From a virus, in the IMG/VR virus record IMGVR_UViG_3300048839_001871, positions 1 through 37,484 of that record: DNA of 37,484 bases. One strand, 5' to 3'. Made by a program: the position numbers and the translations under genes. Positions 20,575 to 27,999 of this stretch are shown here, in pieces (the first letter of the stretch is position 1; each line of letters opens with the position of its first letter). The notes beneath the pieces were generated by a model. It saw only the letters and a list, made by a program, of their open reading frames with translations, was not told the DNA's origin and did not search any database.

Positions 20575-20922
20575 CCGGAGCTTTAGGATCAGCGCCATGG
20601 GCGCCTGTGCTCCCGACCCCTCCATCATACCGCCGCCCGGCCTCCCGGTCCAGAAATTCCGCCCAGGAAGCCCGGAAGGCCCGAGGTGCCCCCCGGCCGC
20701 CTTCCGGCCGGGAAAACCCGTTCAACGGCCGTTCAATGGGGGGCTGTGCGGGGCTTCCCCCTTTCGCATTCCGGGGGGCACTCCCGTGGCCCCCGGCGGG
20801 AGGGGTCGCGCGCGCGAGGCCCTGAGGGCTTCCCCCGGAACTCGTTCCGGGGGGCAAGGGGGCCGGCGGGGCGCTAGGGTCGGCGGCAAGCACCCCTCTG
20901 GCCCCAGGACCCGCCCCCGTCC
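20575..20922. other. Non-coding, repeat-rich spacer between MuF and protease
   Basis: About 350 bases without a convincing gene in an otherwise gapless late operon. It holds part of the G-rich palindrome (copy 3, 20768-20796, ATTCCGGGGGGCACTCCCGT, matching copy 1 with two mismatches in 29) and a further dyad CCCCCGGAAC (20832-20841) / GTTCCGGGGG (20844-20853). A GGCCGCCTTCCGGCC dyad lies near 20695. It looks like accumulated interspersed repeats. A leftward frame over it is rejected below. Confidence 0.6.
20768..20853. repeat. G-rich interspersed palindromes, copy 3 and adjoining hairpin
   Basis: The first 29 bases match copy 1 (18891-18920 region) in the same orientation. The following CCCCCGGAAC-TC-GTTCCGGGGG is a perfect 10-bp inverted repeat. 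Unlike copies 1 and 2 this one is intergenic, which is probably the usual location of the family. Confidence 0.7.
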
Positions 20923-21948
20923 ATGCCCGCCGCCGACCTCATCGCCCGCTGTACCGTCCTGCTGCCAGAAGGCGCCACGCCGCCCGAATGGGTCAAGCTG
21001 ATGCCGGCCGGCGCCGTCGAGGCGGTGGACGGCCGCAAGTGGACCGTCGACCCGGCCACCGTGGTGGCCGCCTCCAAGGCCGGCGTCGACCTGGTGGTCG
21101 ATTACGAACACCAGACCGACCATGCCGAAAGGAACGGCCAGCCCGCCCCCGCCGCCGGCTGGGTCAAGGAGCTCGAGGCCCGCCCCGACGGCATCTGGGG
21201 CCGGGTCGCTTGGACGGCCAAGGCCGCCGCCCATCTGGCGGCGCGGGAGTACCGCTACCTCTCGCCCACCTTCATGCACACGAAGGCCGGCGCCGTGACG
21301 CGGATTCTCCGCGCCGCGCTGACCAACGCCCCGGCCATCCATGATTTGCCCGCGCTGGCGCGGGAAGAAACAACGGAAAAGGACCCGCCCATGGAGAAGC
21401 TGCTCAAGGCCCTCTGCAAGCTGCTCGGCTTGCCGGAGGATACCGCCGAGGACAAGGCCCTTGCCGCCCTGTCCGACCGCCTGGCCCAGGCGGATACCGC
21501 CGAACAGGCCCTGGCCAAGGCGAAGAAGGATATCGGCGCCAAGGAGGGCGAGGATCTGTCCGTCGCCCTGGCCCGTACCGCCCAGGCCCTGGGCACCCCG
21601 GACCCGGCCAAGTACGTTCCGGCCGACCAGGTCGCGGCGCTGGCTCGCGAACTCAACGCCCTCAAGGCCGGCGTCGCCGGCGACAAGGCCACCGCCCGCG
21701 TCGAGCAGGCGGTCAAGGACGGCCAGTTGCCGCCATCGCTGAAGGACTGGGGCCTGGCGCTGGCCAAGTCCGACCTGGCCGCCTTCGACGCCTACCTGGC
21801 GTCCGCGCCGAAGCTGGCCGGCCCCGGCCAGGCCGCCGCCGCCACCCCGCCCGGCGGCGCTTCGCCGCTCACCGAGGAAGACAAGGCCGTCTGCCGGCAG
21901 ATGGGCCACGATGAAGAGGCCTTCCTCAAGGCCAAGGAGGACAAGTGA
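20923..21948 (+). CDS. Phage protease (Mu gpI-like) with C-terminal scaffold
   Basis: A 341-residue protein. Residues 1-145 are the Mu-type prohead protease: GRKWTVDPATVVAASKAGVD, LVVDYEHQTDHAERNGQPAP, AAGWVKELEARPDGIWGRVA, YRYLSPTF. The DYEHQ element is the family hallmark. Residues from about 157 are charged and helical, as expected of the scaffold that is cleaved during head maturation. ATG 20923 follows the repeat-rich spacer and has no strong ribosome binding site visible. The product would process the scaffold and head proteins. Confidence 0.88.
   Translation: MPAADLIARCTVLLPEGATPPEWVKLMPAGAVEAVDGRKWTVDPATVVAASKAGVDLVVDYEHQTDHAERNGQPAPAAGWVKELEARPDGIWGRVAWTAKAAAHLAAREYRYLSPTFMHTKAGAVTRILRAALTNAPAIHDLPALAREETTEKDPPMEKLLKALCKLLGLPEDTAEDKALAALSDRLAQADTAEQALAKAKKDIGAKEGEDLSVALARTAQALGTPDPAKYVPADQVAALARELNALKAGVAGDKATARVEQAVKDGQLPPSLKDWGLALAKSDLAAFDAYLASAPKLAGPGQAAAATPPGGASPLTEEDKAVCRQMGHDEEAFLKAKEDK
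21391..21948 (+). CDS. Internal in-frame scaffold product (Mu Z-like)
   Basis: ATG 21391 is in frame with the protease gene and is preceded by AAAAGGA (21377-21383) at seven-base spacing. Starting there gives 185 residues beginning MEKLLKALCKLLGLPEDTAE, a helical, charged protein. In Mu the scaffold Z is made from an internal start in gene I, so this nested start probably makes the separate scaffold. The nested arrangement is known in the family; the site here is inferred from the visible signal. Confidence 0.55.
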   Translation: MEKLLKALCKLLGLPEDTAEDKALAALSDRLAQADTAEQALAKAKKDIGAKEGEDLSVALARTAQALGTPDPAKYVPADQVAALARELNALKAGVAGDKATARVEQAVKDGQLPPSLKDWGLALAKSDLAAFDAYLASAPKLAGPGQAAAATPPGGASPLTEEDKAVCRQMGHDEEAFLKAKEDK

Positions 21949-22352
21949 TGGCCGCCCTGACCGGACCCCGCGATACCCTGGAGCGCCTCGGCGCGACCGA
22001 AAGCTACCCGCTCGCGGCGGGTGCGACCCTCTTCGCCGGCGCCCTGGTGGTGCTGGACGCCGGCTATGCCAAGCCGGGCGTCACCGATACCGGGCTCAAG
22101 GCCGTCGGCCGGGCCGAGGAATCGGTCGACAACGCCTCGGGCGCCGACGGCGCCAAGGCGGTCACCGTCCGCCGGGGCTGCTTCCGGTATGCCAACTCCG
22201 CCGGGGGCGATGCCATCGGCCAGGCCGACGTCGAGGGCACCTGCTACGTGGTCGACGACGCCACCGTGGCCAAAACCGACGGCACCGGCACCCGGTCCGT
22301 CGCCGGTACCATCCGCGCCGTGGACGCCCTGGGCGTCTGGGTGCAGTTCTAA
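21948..22352 (+). CDS. Head decoration-like protein (DUF2190-type)
   Basis: A 134-residue beta-rich protein: YPLAAGATLFAGALVVLDAG, YAKPGVTDTGLKAVGRAEES, VTVRRGCFRYANSAGGDAIG, CYVVDDATVAKTDG, AGTIRAVDALGVWVQF. This is the usual look of capsid decoration/cement proteins placed between protease and major head genes in Mu-like phages (gp33 position). The ATG overlaps the protease stop. Confidence 0.7.
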   Translation: MAALTGPRDTLERLGATESYPLAAGATLFAGALVVLDAGYAKPGVTDTGLKAVGRAEESVDNASGADGAKAVTVRRGCFRYANSAGGDAIGQADVEGTCYVVDDATVAKTDGTGTRSVAGTIRAVDALGVWVQF

Positions 22353-22364
22353 GGAGCAGGCGTC

Positions 22365-23261
22365 ATGCCAACCATCATCACCCCCCAGTTGCTCGGCTCG
22401 GTCACCACCGGGTTCAAAATGTCCTTCAACCAGGGCTTCGACGGCGTCGCGAGCAGCTTCAAAAAGGTGGCCATGCTGGCCCCCTCCGACAGTGCCGAAG
22501 AGGTCTATCCCTGGCTCGCCGCCACGCCCGGCCTGCGGGAATGGATTGGCCCTCGCCTGGTGAAAAACCTGGGTGCTGGCAAGATGTCCATCGTCAACCG
22601 TAAGTTCGAGGACACGGTGGGCGTCGAGCGGACGCATATCGAGGATGACAAGATCGGGCTCTACGGTCCGATGTTCGCCATGATGGGCGAGGCGGCTGCC
22701 GAGCTTCCGGACGAACTGGTCTGGGACCTGGTCAAGGCCGGCTTCTCCACCCTCTCCTGGGACGGACAATACTTCTTCGACACCGACCATCCCGGATTCG
22801 ACGAGGAGGGCCAGGCGGTGTCGGTGTCCAATTTCGGCGGCGGCGCCGGTACGCCGTGGTTACTGTTCTGCACCAAGAAGGTGCGGAAGCCCTTCATCTA
22901 CCAGAAGCGGACCGAGGTCGAGTTCGTCGCCAAGGACAAGAAGGAAGACGACAACGTCTTCGGGGAAGACCGTTATCTCTACGGCACCCGTGTCCGCTGC
23001 GCGGTCGGCTTCGGCTTCCACCAGGCCTGCTTCGCCTCCAAGCAGGACCTGACGGCCGACAACTTCAACGCCCTTTACGCGGCCATGAGCTCCCAGAAGA
23101 AGGAGAACGGCAAGGCCATGAACATGGTGCCCGACCTCCTGGTGGTGCCGCCCAGCCTGCGGGCGGCGGCGGAGCTCATCGTCGAAGCCCAGCAGGTCAA
23201 CGGCACCACCAACACCAACTATCGCAAGGTCGACCTCCACGTCGAACCGCGCTTGGCTTGA
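22365..23261 (+). CDS. Major head subunit (Mu gpT-like)
   Basis: A 298-residue protein of the Mu-like gpT family with HK97-type capsid function. Conserved segments include TTGFKMSFNQGFDGVAS, PSDSAEEVYPWLAATPGLRE, TVGVERTHIEDDKIGLYGP, DGQYFFDTDHP and PDLLVVPPSLRAAAELIVEA. AAGGAG (22352-22357) precedes ATG 22365. Length matches gpT. No defects. Confidence 0.92.
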   Translation: MPTIITPQLLGSVTTGFKMSFNQGFDGVASSFKKVAMLAPSDSAEEVYPWLAATPGLREWIGPRLVKNLGAGKMSIVNRKFEDTVGVERTHIEDDKIGLYGPMFAMMGEAAAELPDELVWDLVKAGFSTLSWDGQYFFDTDHPGFDEEGQAVSVSNFGGGAGTPWLLFCTKKVRKPFIYQKRTEVEFVAKDKKEDDNVFGEDRYLYGTRVRCAVGFGFHQACFASKQDLTADNFNALYAAMSSQKKENGKAMNMVPDLLVVPPSLRAAAELIVEAQQVNGTTNTNYRKVDLHVEPRLA

Positions 23262-23272
23262 GGGGATAACCG

Positions 23273-23518
23273 ATGAAGCAGGTCCGTATCATCTCCCGTA
23301 CCCATGAAGGCTTTCGCCGCGCCGGGATCGCGCATTCGACCAAGCCGACCCACTACCCCATCGACAGCTTCACGCCCGAGCAGCTGGCGGCCCTGAAGGC
23401 CGAGCCGCAGCTGGTGGTGGACGAGGTCGAGGTCCCCGATCCCGAACCCGCGGACGCCCCGGCCGACGACGACAAGCCGGAGGACAAGCCCAAGCCCAAG
23501 GGCAAGAAGGATACCTGA
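23273..23518 (+). CDS. HI1506/gp35-like protein
   Basis: An 81-residue protein with the gp35/HI1506 family core (HEGFRRAGIAHSTKPTHYPI, DSFTPEQLAALKAEPQLVV) and an acidic then Lys-rich tail (DDDKPEDKPKPKGKKDT). It sits directly after the major head gene as in Mu-like prophages. Its role is undefined, probably head-related. Confidence 0.8.
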   Translation: MKQVRIISRTHEGFRRAGIAHSTKPTHYPIDSFTPEQLAALKAEPQLVVDEVEVPDPEPADAPADDDKPEDKPKPKGKKDT

Positions 23519-23602
23519 GGGGGCCAGTGACGGGGGCGGCGGGGGACCGGCGGCGCCCGAGGCAGCGACACAGGTCCCATCCTCCACGCAATGGAGCCAG
23601 CC

Positions 23603-23755
23603 ATGCAGGTCCCCGGCGATCTAATCCATTCCCTGGCACGCCTCGGCGCCCTTCCGCGCCCCCGCAAGGCGCGCGGGTCCCGCTACATGCCACATCAGGG
23701 CCAGCGGGAATGCGCCCGCCGCCGCGCCCGCCTGGCCGCCGGCAAGGCCGCCTGA
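23603..23755 (+). CDS. Small basic protein between head genes
   Basis: A 50-residue protein (MQVPGDLIHSLARLGALPRP, then SRYMPHQGQRECARRRARLA). ATG 23603 has GGAG (23593-23596) in front; in-frame ATG 23591 is an alternative. From memory, small basic proteins with an RYMPHQG..EC.RR segment occur at this place in related prophages; function unknown. It ends one base before the next gene. Confidence 0.55.
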   Translation: MQVPGDLIHSLARLGALPRPRKARGSRYMPHQGQRECARRRARLAAGKAA

Positions 23756-23756
23756 G

Positions 23757-24185
23757 ATGGCCTACGCCACCGCCGCCGCCCTGATGGCCCGCTTCGGGGA
23801 AGCCGCTTTGGTGCAGCTCTCCGACCGGGCCGATCCGCCCGCCGGGGCGATGGACGCGGCCGTGGTGGACACCGCCCTGGCGGATGCGACCGAGACGGTC
23901 AACGGCTATCTCGCCTCCCGCTACCAGGTCCCCTTGTCGCCGCTGCCCGAGCCCGTCAAGCGGGCCGTCTGCGACATCGCCTGGTATTTGCTCCATCGCG
24001 ACGTCGTGCCCGACCTGGTGCGGACGCGGTACCAGGACGCCCTGGCGTACCTCGAAAAGGCCGCCAGGGGCATCGTGGTCCTGCAAGCCGCCGGCGTACC
24101 GGCGCCCGAGGTCCCGGCCGGCCCGGCCGTTCTGGTCGCGGCGCCCGAGCCGGTCTTCGGCTACGACGCCCTCAGGGAGTTCTAG
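23757..24185 (+). CDS. DUF1320 protein (Mu gp36), head-tail connector
   Basis: A 142-residue protein: MAYATAAALMARFGEAALVQ, ALADATETVNGYLASRYQVP, LPEPVKRAVCDIAWYLLH, RYQDALAYLEKAARGIVVL. This is the DUF1320 pattern, an adaptor-type helical protein joining portal and tail. It starts one base after the preceding small gene. Confidence 0.88.
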   Translation: MAYATAAALMARFGEAALVQLSDRADPPAGAMDAAVVDTALADATETVNGYLASRYQVPLSPLPEPVKRAVCDIAWYLLHRDVVPDLVRTRYQDALAYLEKAARGIVVLQAAGVPAPEVPAGPAVLVAAPEPVFGYDALREF

Positions 24186-24187
24186 GG

Positions 24188-24703
24188 ATGCCCGTCCAAC
24201 TTCGCATCACCGCCGAGGGCAGGGAGCAAATCGCCGCCGCGCTGCGCCTGCTCCAGGGTCGCGTCGCTGACCTCCGCCCCGTGTTCGACGAACTGGGCGC
24301 CGGCCTGGTCGCCGGCACCCTCGACCGGTTCGAGCGGCAGGAAGGCCCCGACGGCAAGCCCTGGCGGGAGCTCGCCGACGCCACCCTGATCCGCCGCGCC
24401 GGCGGCATGCGGGCCTTCCGCAAGGGCTCCAATCGCCGCACCAAGGCGGTCGAGCGCCTGGCGGGCGCCCAGATCCTCATCGACTCCGGCCGCCTCATGC
24501 GCTCGATCACCCACCGGGCCGGCCGCGACCGGGTCGAGGTGGGGACGAATCTCGTCTACGGGGCTATCCACCAGTTGGGCGGCAAGGCCGGCCGCAACCG
24601 GGCCGCCACCATCCCGGCCCGGCCCTACCTGGGCGTCTCCGCCGGCGATGCCCAGGCCGCCCTGAAGCTGCTGGCCGACCACCTGGCCAGGGGGCTGCGA
24701 TGA
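24188..24703 (+). CDS. Virion morphogenesis protein (gpG-like tail completion)
   Basis: A 171-residue protein of the phage virion morphogenesis family: LRPVFDELGAGLVAGTLDRF, QEGPDGKPWRELADATLIRR, QILIDSGRLMRSITHRAGRD, VEVGTNLVYGAIHQLGG, IPARPYLGVS. These proteins complete the tail or neck. In Mu, gene G follows F, but here it lies among the connector genes, as in several related phages. The stop overlaps the next start. Confidence 0.9.
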   Translation: MPVQLRITAEGREQIAAALRLLQGRVADLRPVFDELGAGLVAGTLDRFERQEGPDGKPWRELADATLIRRAGGMRAFRKGSNRRTKAVERLAGAQILIDSGRLMRSITHRAGRDRVEVGTNLVYGAIHQLGGKAGRNRAATIPARPYLGVSAGDAQAALKLLADHLARGLR

Positions 24704-25344
24704 TCGGCGCCGTCGAAACCGCCATCGTCGCCCGCATCAAGGCCGCCGCCACCCCAGACGGGCTCGGCTGGACGCCCAAGGTCGTGGACTCGGTCGGGGA
24801 CCGCATGCGGTCGGATGCCCTGCTGGCCAGGGCCCTGGCCAGCCTGCCCGCCGTCTGGCTCGCCTTCCGGGGCGAGGTGCCGGTCGAGGAAAGCCACGGC
24901 GGCGACAAGGTCGTCGCCACCTGGGACCTCATCTGCGTGGCCCAGCACCGGGGCAACGAGGTGGCGGCCCGCCACGGCGCCGGCGCTGCCGTCGGGGTCT
25001 ACCAGATGGCCGAGGACCTGGTGGCCCTGCTGGCGCGCCAGGACCTGGGCTTGGAGATCGAGGGCGGCCTTGCCTACGGCGGCATGGACCTGCTTTTGGA
25101 TACCGAGATTCCCGCCAAGGCGGCCGAGGCCATCGTCAAGCTGTCGGCGGCCGTCCTGGCCGTGACCTTCCAGGCCACCTTCCGGCGCAGCTACGGCGCC
25201 GACGCCGGAGCCAACATCGGCGAGTTCCTGACCGCCCACGTGGACTGGGACCTGCCGCCCTTCCTCGACCCCGCCCCCGAGGCCCTGCCGCTGGCGGCGG
25301 GCGCGGGCGATTCCGACCAACTCGTCATTATCCGGGAGACCTGA
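24700..25344 (+). CDS. gp37-like (DUF1834) tail terminator-type protein
   Basis: A 214-residue protein (MIGAVETAIVARIKAAATPD, LPAVWLAFRGEVPVEES, VVATWDLICVAQHRGNEVAA, GVYQMAEDLVALLARQDLGL, AVTFQATFRRSYGADAG), matching Mu gp37. Members resemble tail terminator/completion proteins. It starts inside the end of gpG and ends one base before the DUF2635 gene. Confidence 0.85.
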   Translation: MIGAVETAIVARIKAAATPDGLGWTPKVVDSVGDRMRSDALLARALASLPAVWLAFRGEVPVEESHGGDKVVATWDLICVAQHRGNEVAARHGAGAAVGVYQMAEDLVALLARQDLGLEIEGGLAYGGMDLLLDTEIPAKAAEAIVKLSAAVLAVTFQATFRRSYGADAGANIGEFLTAHVDWDLPPFLDPAPEALPLAAGAGDSDQLVIIRET

Positions 25345-25345
25345 C

Positions 25346-25555
25346 ATGGCCGACCTCTATCTCAAGCCCGCCCCCGGCCGCCGGGTCCTCGACCCGGTGA
25401 CCCACGAGCCCCTGGCGCCGGAGGGAGAGGTCAAGCCGCGCACCGGCTTCTGGCTGCGCCGGCTCAAGGACGGCGACGTGGAGGATCTCGCGGCGCCGCC
25501 GCAGCCGCACGGCTCGGCGGTCCCCGCCAAGCCGGCCCGCAAGGACAAGGAGTAA
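25346..25555 (+). CDS. DUF2635 protein (Mu gp38)
   Basis: A 69-residue protein (MADLYLKPAPGRRVLDPVTH, EPLAPEGEVKPRTGFWLRRL, KDGDVEDL). This is the DUF2635 signature, always located just before the tail sheath in Mu-like phages. The Lys-rich C-terminus is usual. Its role is unknown. Confidence 0.88.
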   Translation: MADLYLKPAPGRRVLDPVTHEPLAPEGEVKPRTGFWLRRLKDGDVEDLAAPPQPHGSAVPAKPARKDKE

Positions 25556-25561
25556 CCGCCC

Positions 25562-27034
25562 ATGGACGGCTCGATTTCCTTCAACGAGATCCCGCTCAAC
25601 ATCCGGGTACCCGGCGTCTACGCCGAGTTCGACAATTCCATGGCGGTGCAGGGCCTGGCCATCGACCCCACCCGCTGCCTGGTCATCGGGCCCATGCTGC
25701 CGACCGGCACGGCCACGGCCGACACCCCCGTCCGGGTGCTCTCCTGGGACCACGCCGTCAACCTGTTCGGGCGCGGCTCCCAGCTGGCCCAGATGTTCGA
25801 CTACTTCAAATCGGCGAACCGCTTCACCGACGTCTGGGCCCTGCCCGTCGTCGACGACCCGGCCGGCCAGGCCGCGACCGCCACCCTCATCGTGACCGGC
25901 GCCGCCACCGCGTCCGGCACCGTCGCCCTTTATGTGGGCGGCGAACGCATCCGTGCCGGGGTCTCGGCCGGCGCCACGCCCACGCAGATCGCCGCCTCCC
26001 TCGCCGCCGCCGTCAACGCCGCCCTCGACCTGCCGGTCACCGCTGCCGCCGCCCTGGGCGTGGTGACCCTCACCTTCCGGCACAAGGGGGAATCGGGCAA
26101 CGCCCTTGACCTCCGCCTCAACCGGCGCCAGGGCGAAACCCTGCCGGCCGGCATCGCCATCGCCATCGCCGGCTTTTCCGGCGGCGCCGCCAACCCGGAC
26201 ATCGCCGCCTCCCTCGCCGCCCTGGGCGACAAGGCCTACCACTTCTGGGCTGCCGCCTGGTCGGACAGCGCGACCGTCGATGCCCTGCACGAGGAGCTCA
26301 CCCGCCGCTGGGGCCCGCTCGTGCAGCTGGACGGCCATTGCTTCATCGGCGTCAACGGCTCCCACGGAACCCTGTCGGCTTTCGGCCAGTCCAAGAATAC
26401 CCCCCTGCTCTCGGGCGTTGGTCTTTCCGGCACGCCCACCCCGCCCTGGGGCATTGCCGCCCAGAGCTGCGCCGTCTGCGCCTATCATCTCGACATCGAC
26501 CCGGCCCGCCCGGTGCAGACCCTCATTTTGCCCGACGTGGTGGCGCCGGACGAGGCCGACCGCTTCACGTTGGAGGAACGCAACCTGCTTCTCTACGACG
26601 GCTTCTCGACGCTCATGATCGGCGACGACGGCACCGTCCGCCTGGAACGGGTGGTCACGCTCTATCGCACCAACGCCTACGGGCTGCCGGATCCGTCCTA
26701 TTTGGACCTGGAGACGCGGGCGACGCTCTCCGTCCTGCGCCGGACCCTCCGGGCACGGATCACGCAAAAGTATCCTCGGCATAAGCTGGCCGACGACGGC
26801 ACCCGCTTCTCGCCCGGCCAGGCGGTGGTGACCCCCAGCATCATGCGGGCCGAACTCATCGCCCTCTTCGGGGAATGGGAGTTCCGCGGGTGGGTGGAGG
26901 GGCTGGAGCAGTTCAAGGCCGACCTGCTGGTGGTCCGCAACGCGGACGACCCGAACCGGCTCGACGCGCTCTTGCCGCCGGACGTCATCAACCAGCTGCG
27001 CGTCTTCGCCGCGCAGATCCAGTTCCGCCTGTAG
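25562..27034 (+). CDS. Contractile tail sheath (Mu gpL)
   Basis: A 490-residue sheath protein. It begins FNEIPLNIRVPGVYAEFDNS; central parts include YHFWAAAWSDSATVDALHEE and PTPPWGIAAQSCAVCAYHLD. The C-terminal domain reads YGLPDPSYLDLETRATLSVL, RRTLRARITQKYPRHKLADD and FRGWVEGLEQFKADLLVVRN. Sheath subunits contract around the tube during infection. AAGGAG (25547-25552) precedes ATG 25562. Full length for the family. Confidence 0.93.
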   Translation: MDGSISFNEIPLNIRVPGVYAEFDNSMAVQGLAIDPTRCLVIGPMLPTGTATADTPVRVLSWDHAVNLFGRGSQLAQMFDYFKSANRFTDVWALPVVDDPAGQAATATLIVTGAATASGTVALYVGGERIRAGVSAGATPTQIAASLAAAVNAALDLPVTAAAALGVVTLTFRHKGESGNALDLRLNRRQGETLPAGIAIAIAGFSGGAANPDIAASLAALGDKAYHFWAAAWSDSATVDALHEELTRRWGPLVQLDGHCFIGVNGSHGTLSAFGQSKNTPLLSGVGLSGTPTPPWGIAAQSCAVCAYHLDIDPARPVQTLILPDVVAPDEADRFTLEERNLLLYDGFSTLMIGDDGTVRLERVVTLYRTNAYGLPDPSYLDLETRATLSVLRRTLRARITQKYPRHKLADDGTRFSPGQAVVTPSIMRAELIALFGEWEFRGWVEGLEQFKADLLVVRNADDPNRLDALLPPDVINQLRVFAAQIQFRL

Positions 27035-27049
27035 GAGGGCTACTAAGTC

Positions 27050-27397
27050 ATGGCAAAGGCAATCGGCCGCGTCACGGTCACCGTCGACGGTACCAAGCTC
27101 GACAACCTGCCGGGCACCGCCATCAACCTGGGCGGCGTCGCCCGCGAGGCGGTGGAGACCGACCAGGGCGTGCACTACGCCGAAATGCTCAAGGCCTCCG
27201 GCGTCACGGTCACCGTGCCGGTGACCAAGGACACGCCGCTGGAAGCCATCAAGGGATGGGTGGCGGCCACCCTGCTGTGGGAGGGCGACAACGGCGTCAA
27301 GTACACTATCAAGAACGCCTTCACCCTGGACACCCTGGAAGTGAAGGACGGCAAGGCGGAAATCAAGATGGCCGGCGATCCGGCCGAGAAGATGTAA
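27050..27397 (+). CDS. Tail tube protein (Mu gpM)
   Basis: A 115-residue beta-rich protein (AKAIGRVTVTVDGTKLDNLP, VTVTVPVTKDTPLEAIKGW, ATLLWEGDNGVKYTIKNAFT, LEVKDGKAEIKM), matching the Mu-type tail tube. It forms the inner tube around the tape measure. It directly follows the sheath gene, as expected. Confidence 0.9.
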   Translation: MAKAIGRVTVTVDGTKLDNLPGTAINLGGVAREAVETDQGVHYAEMLKASGVTVTVPVTKDTPLEAIKGWVAATLLWEGDNGVKYTIKNAFTLDTLEVKDGKAEIKMAGDPAEKM

Positions 27398-27409
27398 GGG
27401 GGCCGGGAC

Positions 27410-27736
27410 ATGAAGACGGACACCACCATCCTGCTCGCCTATCCCGTCGACCACGAGGGGCTCTGCTACGAGCAGCTCACCCTCCGCCGCCTCACGGTGC
27501 GGGACCGCCTCGCCGTCCAGGACCGGGACGTCTCCCCGGCCCGCCAGGAAATCGCCCTGGCGGCCCTGGCCGCCGGCGTACCGGAGGAAGTCATCCTGGA
27601 ACTGGATATCATCGACTACGACCAGGTGCAGCGGGCGCTGGCCGGTTTTTTTCCGCCCCCGCCGAAGACCTCCGCCGCGCCGTCGCAGCCCTTGCCCGAT
27701 GGACGGGATGGGGACTCGGGGAGCTCCTCGACCTGA
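27410..27736 (+). CDS. Tail assembly chaperone, short form (Mu gp41)
   Basis: A 108-residue zero-frame product (TTILLAYPVDHEGLCYEQLT, LRRLTVRDRLAVQD, EVILELDIIDYDQVQRALAG), the pattern of E/gp41-type tail assembly chaperones, which coat the tape measure during tail assembly. After the slippery run at 27646-27652 the zero-frame sequence (FPPPPKTSAAPSQPLPDGRD and a Ser-rich end) looks non-conserved, while the -1 frame looks coding. The biologically conserved part therefore ends at about residue 81. Confidence 0.85.
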   Translation: MKTDTTILLAYPVDHEGLCYEQLTLRRLTVRDRLAVQDRDVSPARQEIALAALAAGVPEEVILELDIIDYDQVQRALAGFFPPPPKTSAAPSQPLPDGRDGDSGSSST

Positions 27737-27804
27737 CGCCGGCGGAACTGGCCGACTGGTCGGCGGCGGCGGCCTCGCTCTTACCGCAGCGAGACGCCGA
27801 CTAG
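27410..27804 (+). CDS. Tail assembly chaperone, frameshift form (gp41-gp42)
   Basis: A -1 shift at T TTT TTT (27646-27652) joins the first 81 codons to the frame ending at TAG 27802-27804, adding AEDLRRAVAALARWTGWGLG and ELLDLTPAELADWSAAAASL for about 131 residues in all. The added part resembles gp42-type C-terminal extensions (RW.GW...ELL.LTPAEL..W). Two-product chaperones made by frameshifting are conserved in long-tailed phages; Mu itself is reported to use a -2 shift, so -1 here would be a variation. The event is inferred from frame and slippery site. Confidence 0.75.
27646..27652 (+). promoter_or_regulatory. Programmed -1 frameshift slippery heptamer T TTT TTT
   Basis: In the zero frame the codons are GGT TTT TTT CCG with seven T in a row, an ideal X XXY YYZ heptamer. 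Slipping back by one gives TTT TTT TCC GCC and enters the gp42-like frame. The downstream GC-rich stretch (27653-27700) could form a stimulatory structure, but I did not identify a specific hairpin. Confidence 0.75.
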
Positions 27805-27999
27805 GATCAGGAGGCCGATGGCCACGAAGACGGTGGGGATGGCGACGAAGGCGGCGCCGAGGACGGTCTGGAAGGGGTCGAGGGTGGAGCCGGGCAGCAG
27901 GACCGCCGCCCATCCCGCCCAGCAGAGCAGGTAAAGGGCGCCCAGGCGCTTGTGATGGCGAAGAGGATCGGCGGCGATGGGTTTCGGCACGGGTTCCAT
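27781..27999 (-). CDS. Antisense small membrane protein within tail operon
   Basis: A 72-residue minus-strand protein with two likely membrane segments (LGALYLLCWAGWAAVLLPG; LGAAFVAIPTVFVAIGLLIL) and a basic cytoplasmic N-terminus (PIAADPLRHHKRLG). Codons are mostly G/C-ending, as in real genes of the window. It fills the gap between the chaperone frameshift frame (ending 27804) and the tape measure start (27977), overlapping both slightly, so the gap is otherwise unexplained. Function unknown; a holin-like or superinfection-exclusion protein is possible from size and topology only. Confidence 0.6.
   Translation of the reverse strand: MEPVPKPIAADPLRHHKRLGALYLLCWAGWAAVLLPGSTLDPFQTVLGAAFVAIPTVFVAIGLLILVGVSLR

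Noticed and set aside
20570-20893. Leftward 107-codon frame in the spacer after MuF
   Set aside because: It consists mostly of repeat-derived sequence, has no good ribosome binding site, and shows no motif. A short stretch (FRASWAEFLDREAGRRYDGG) looks protein-like, so a gene remnant is possible but not supported.
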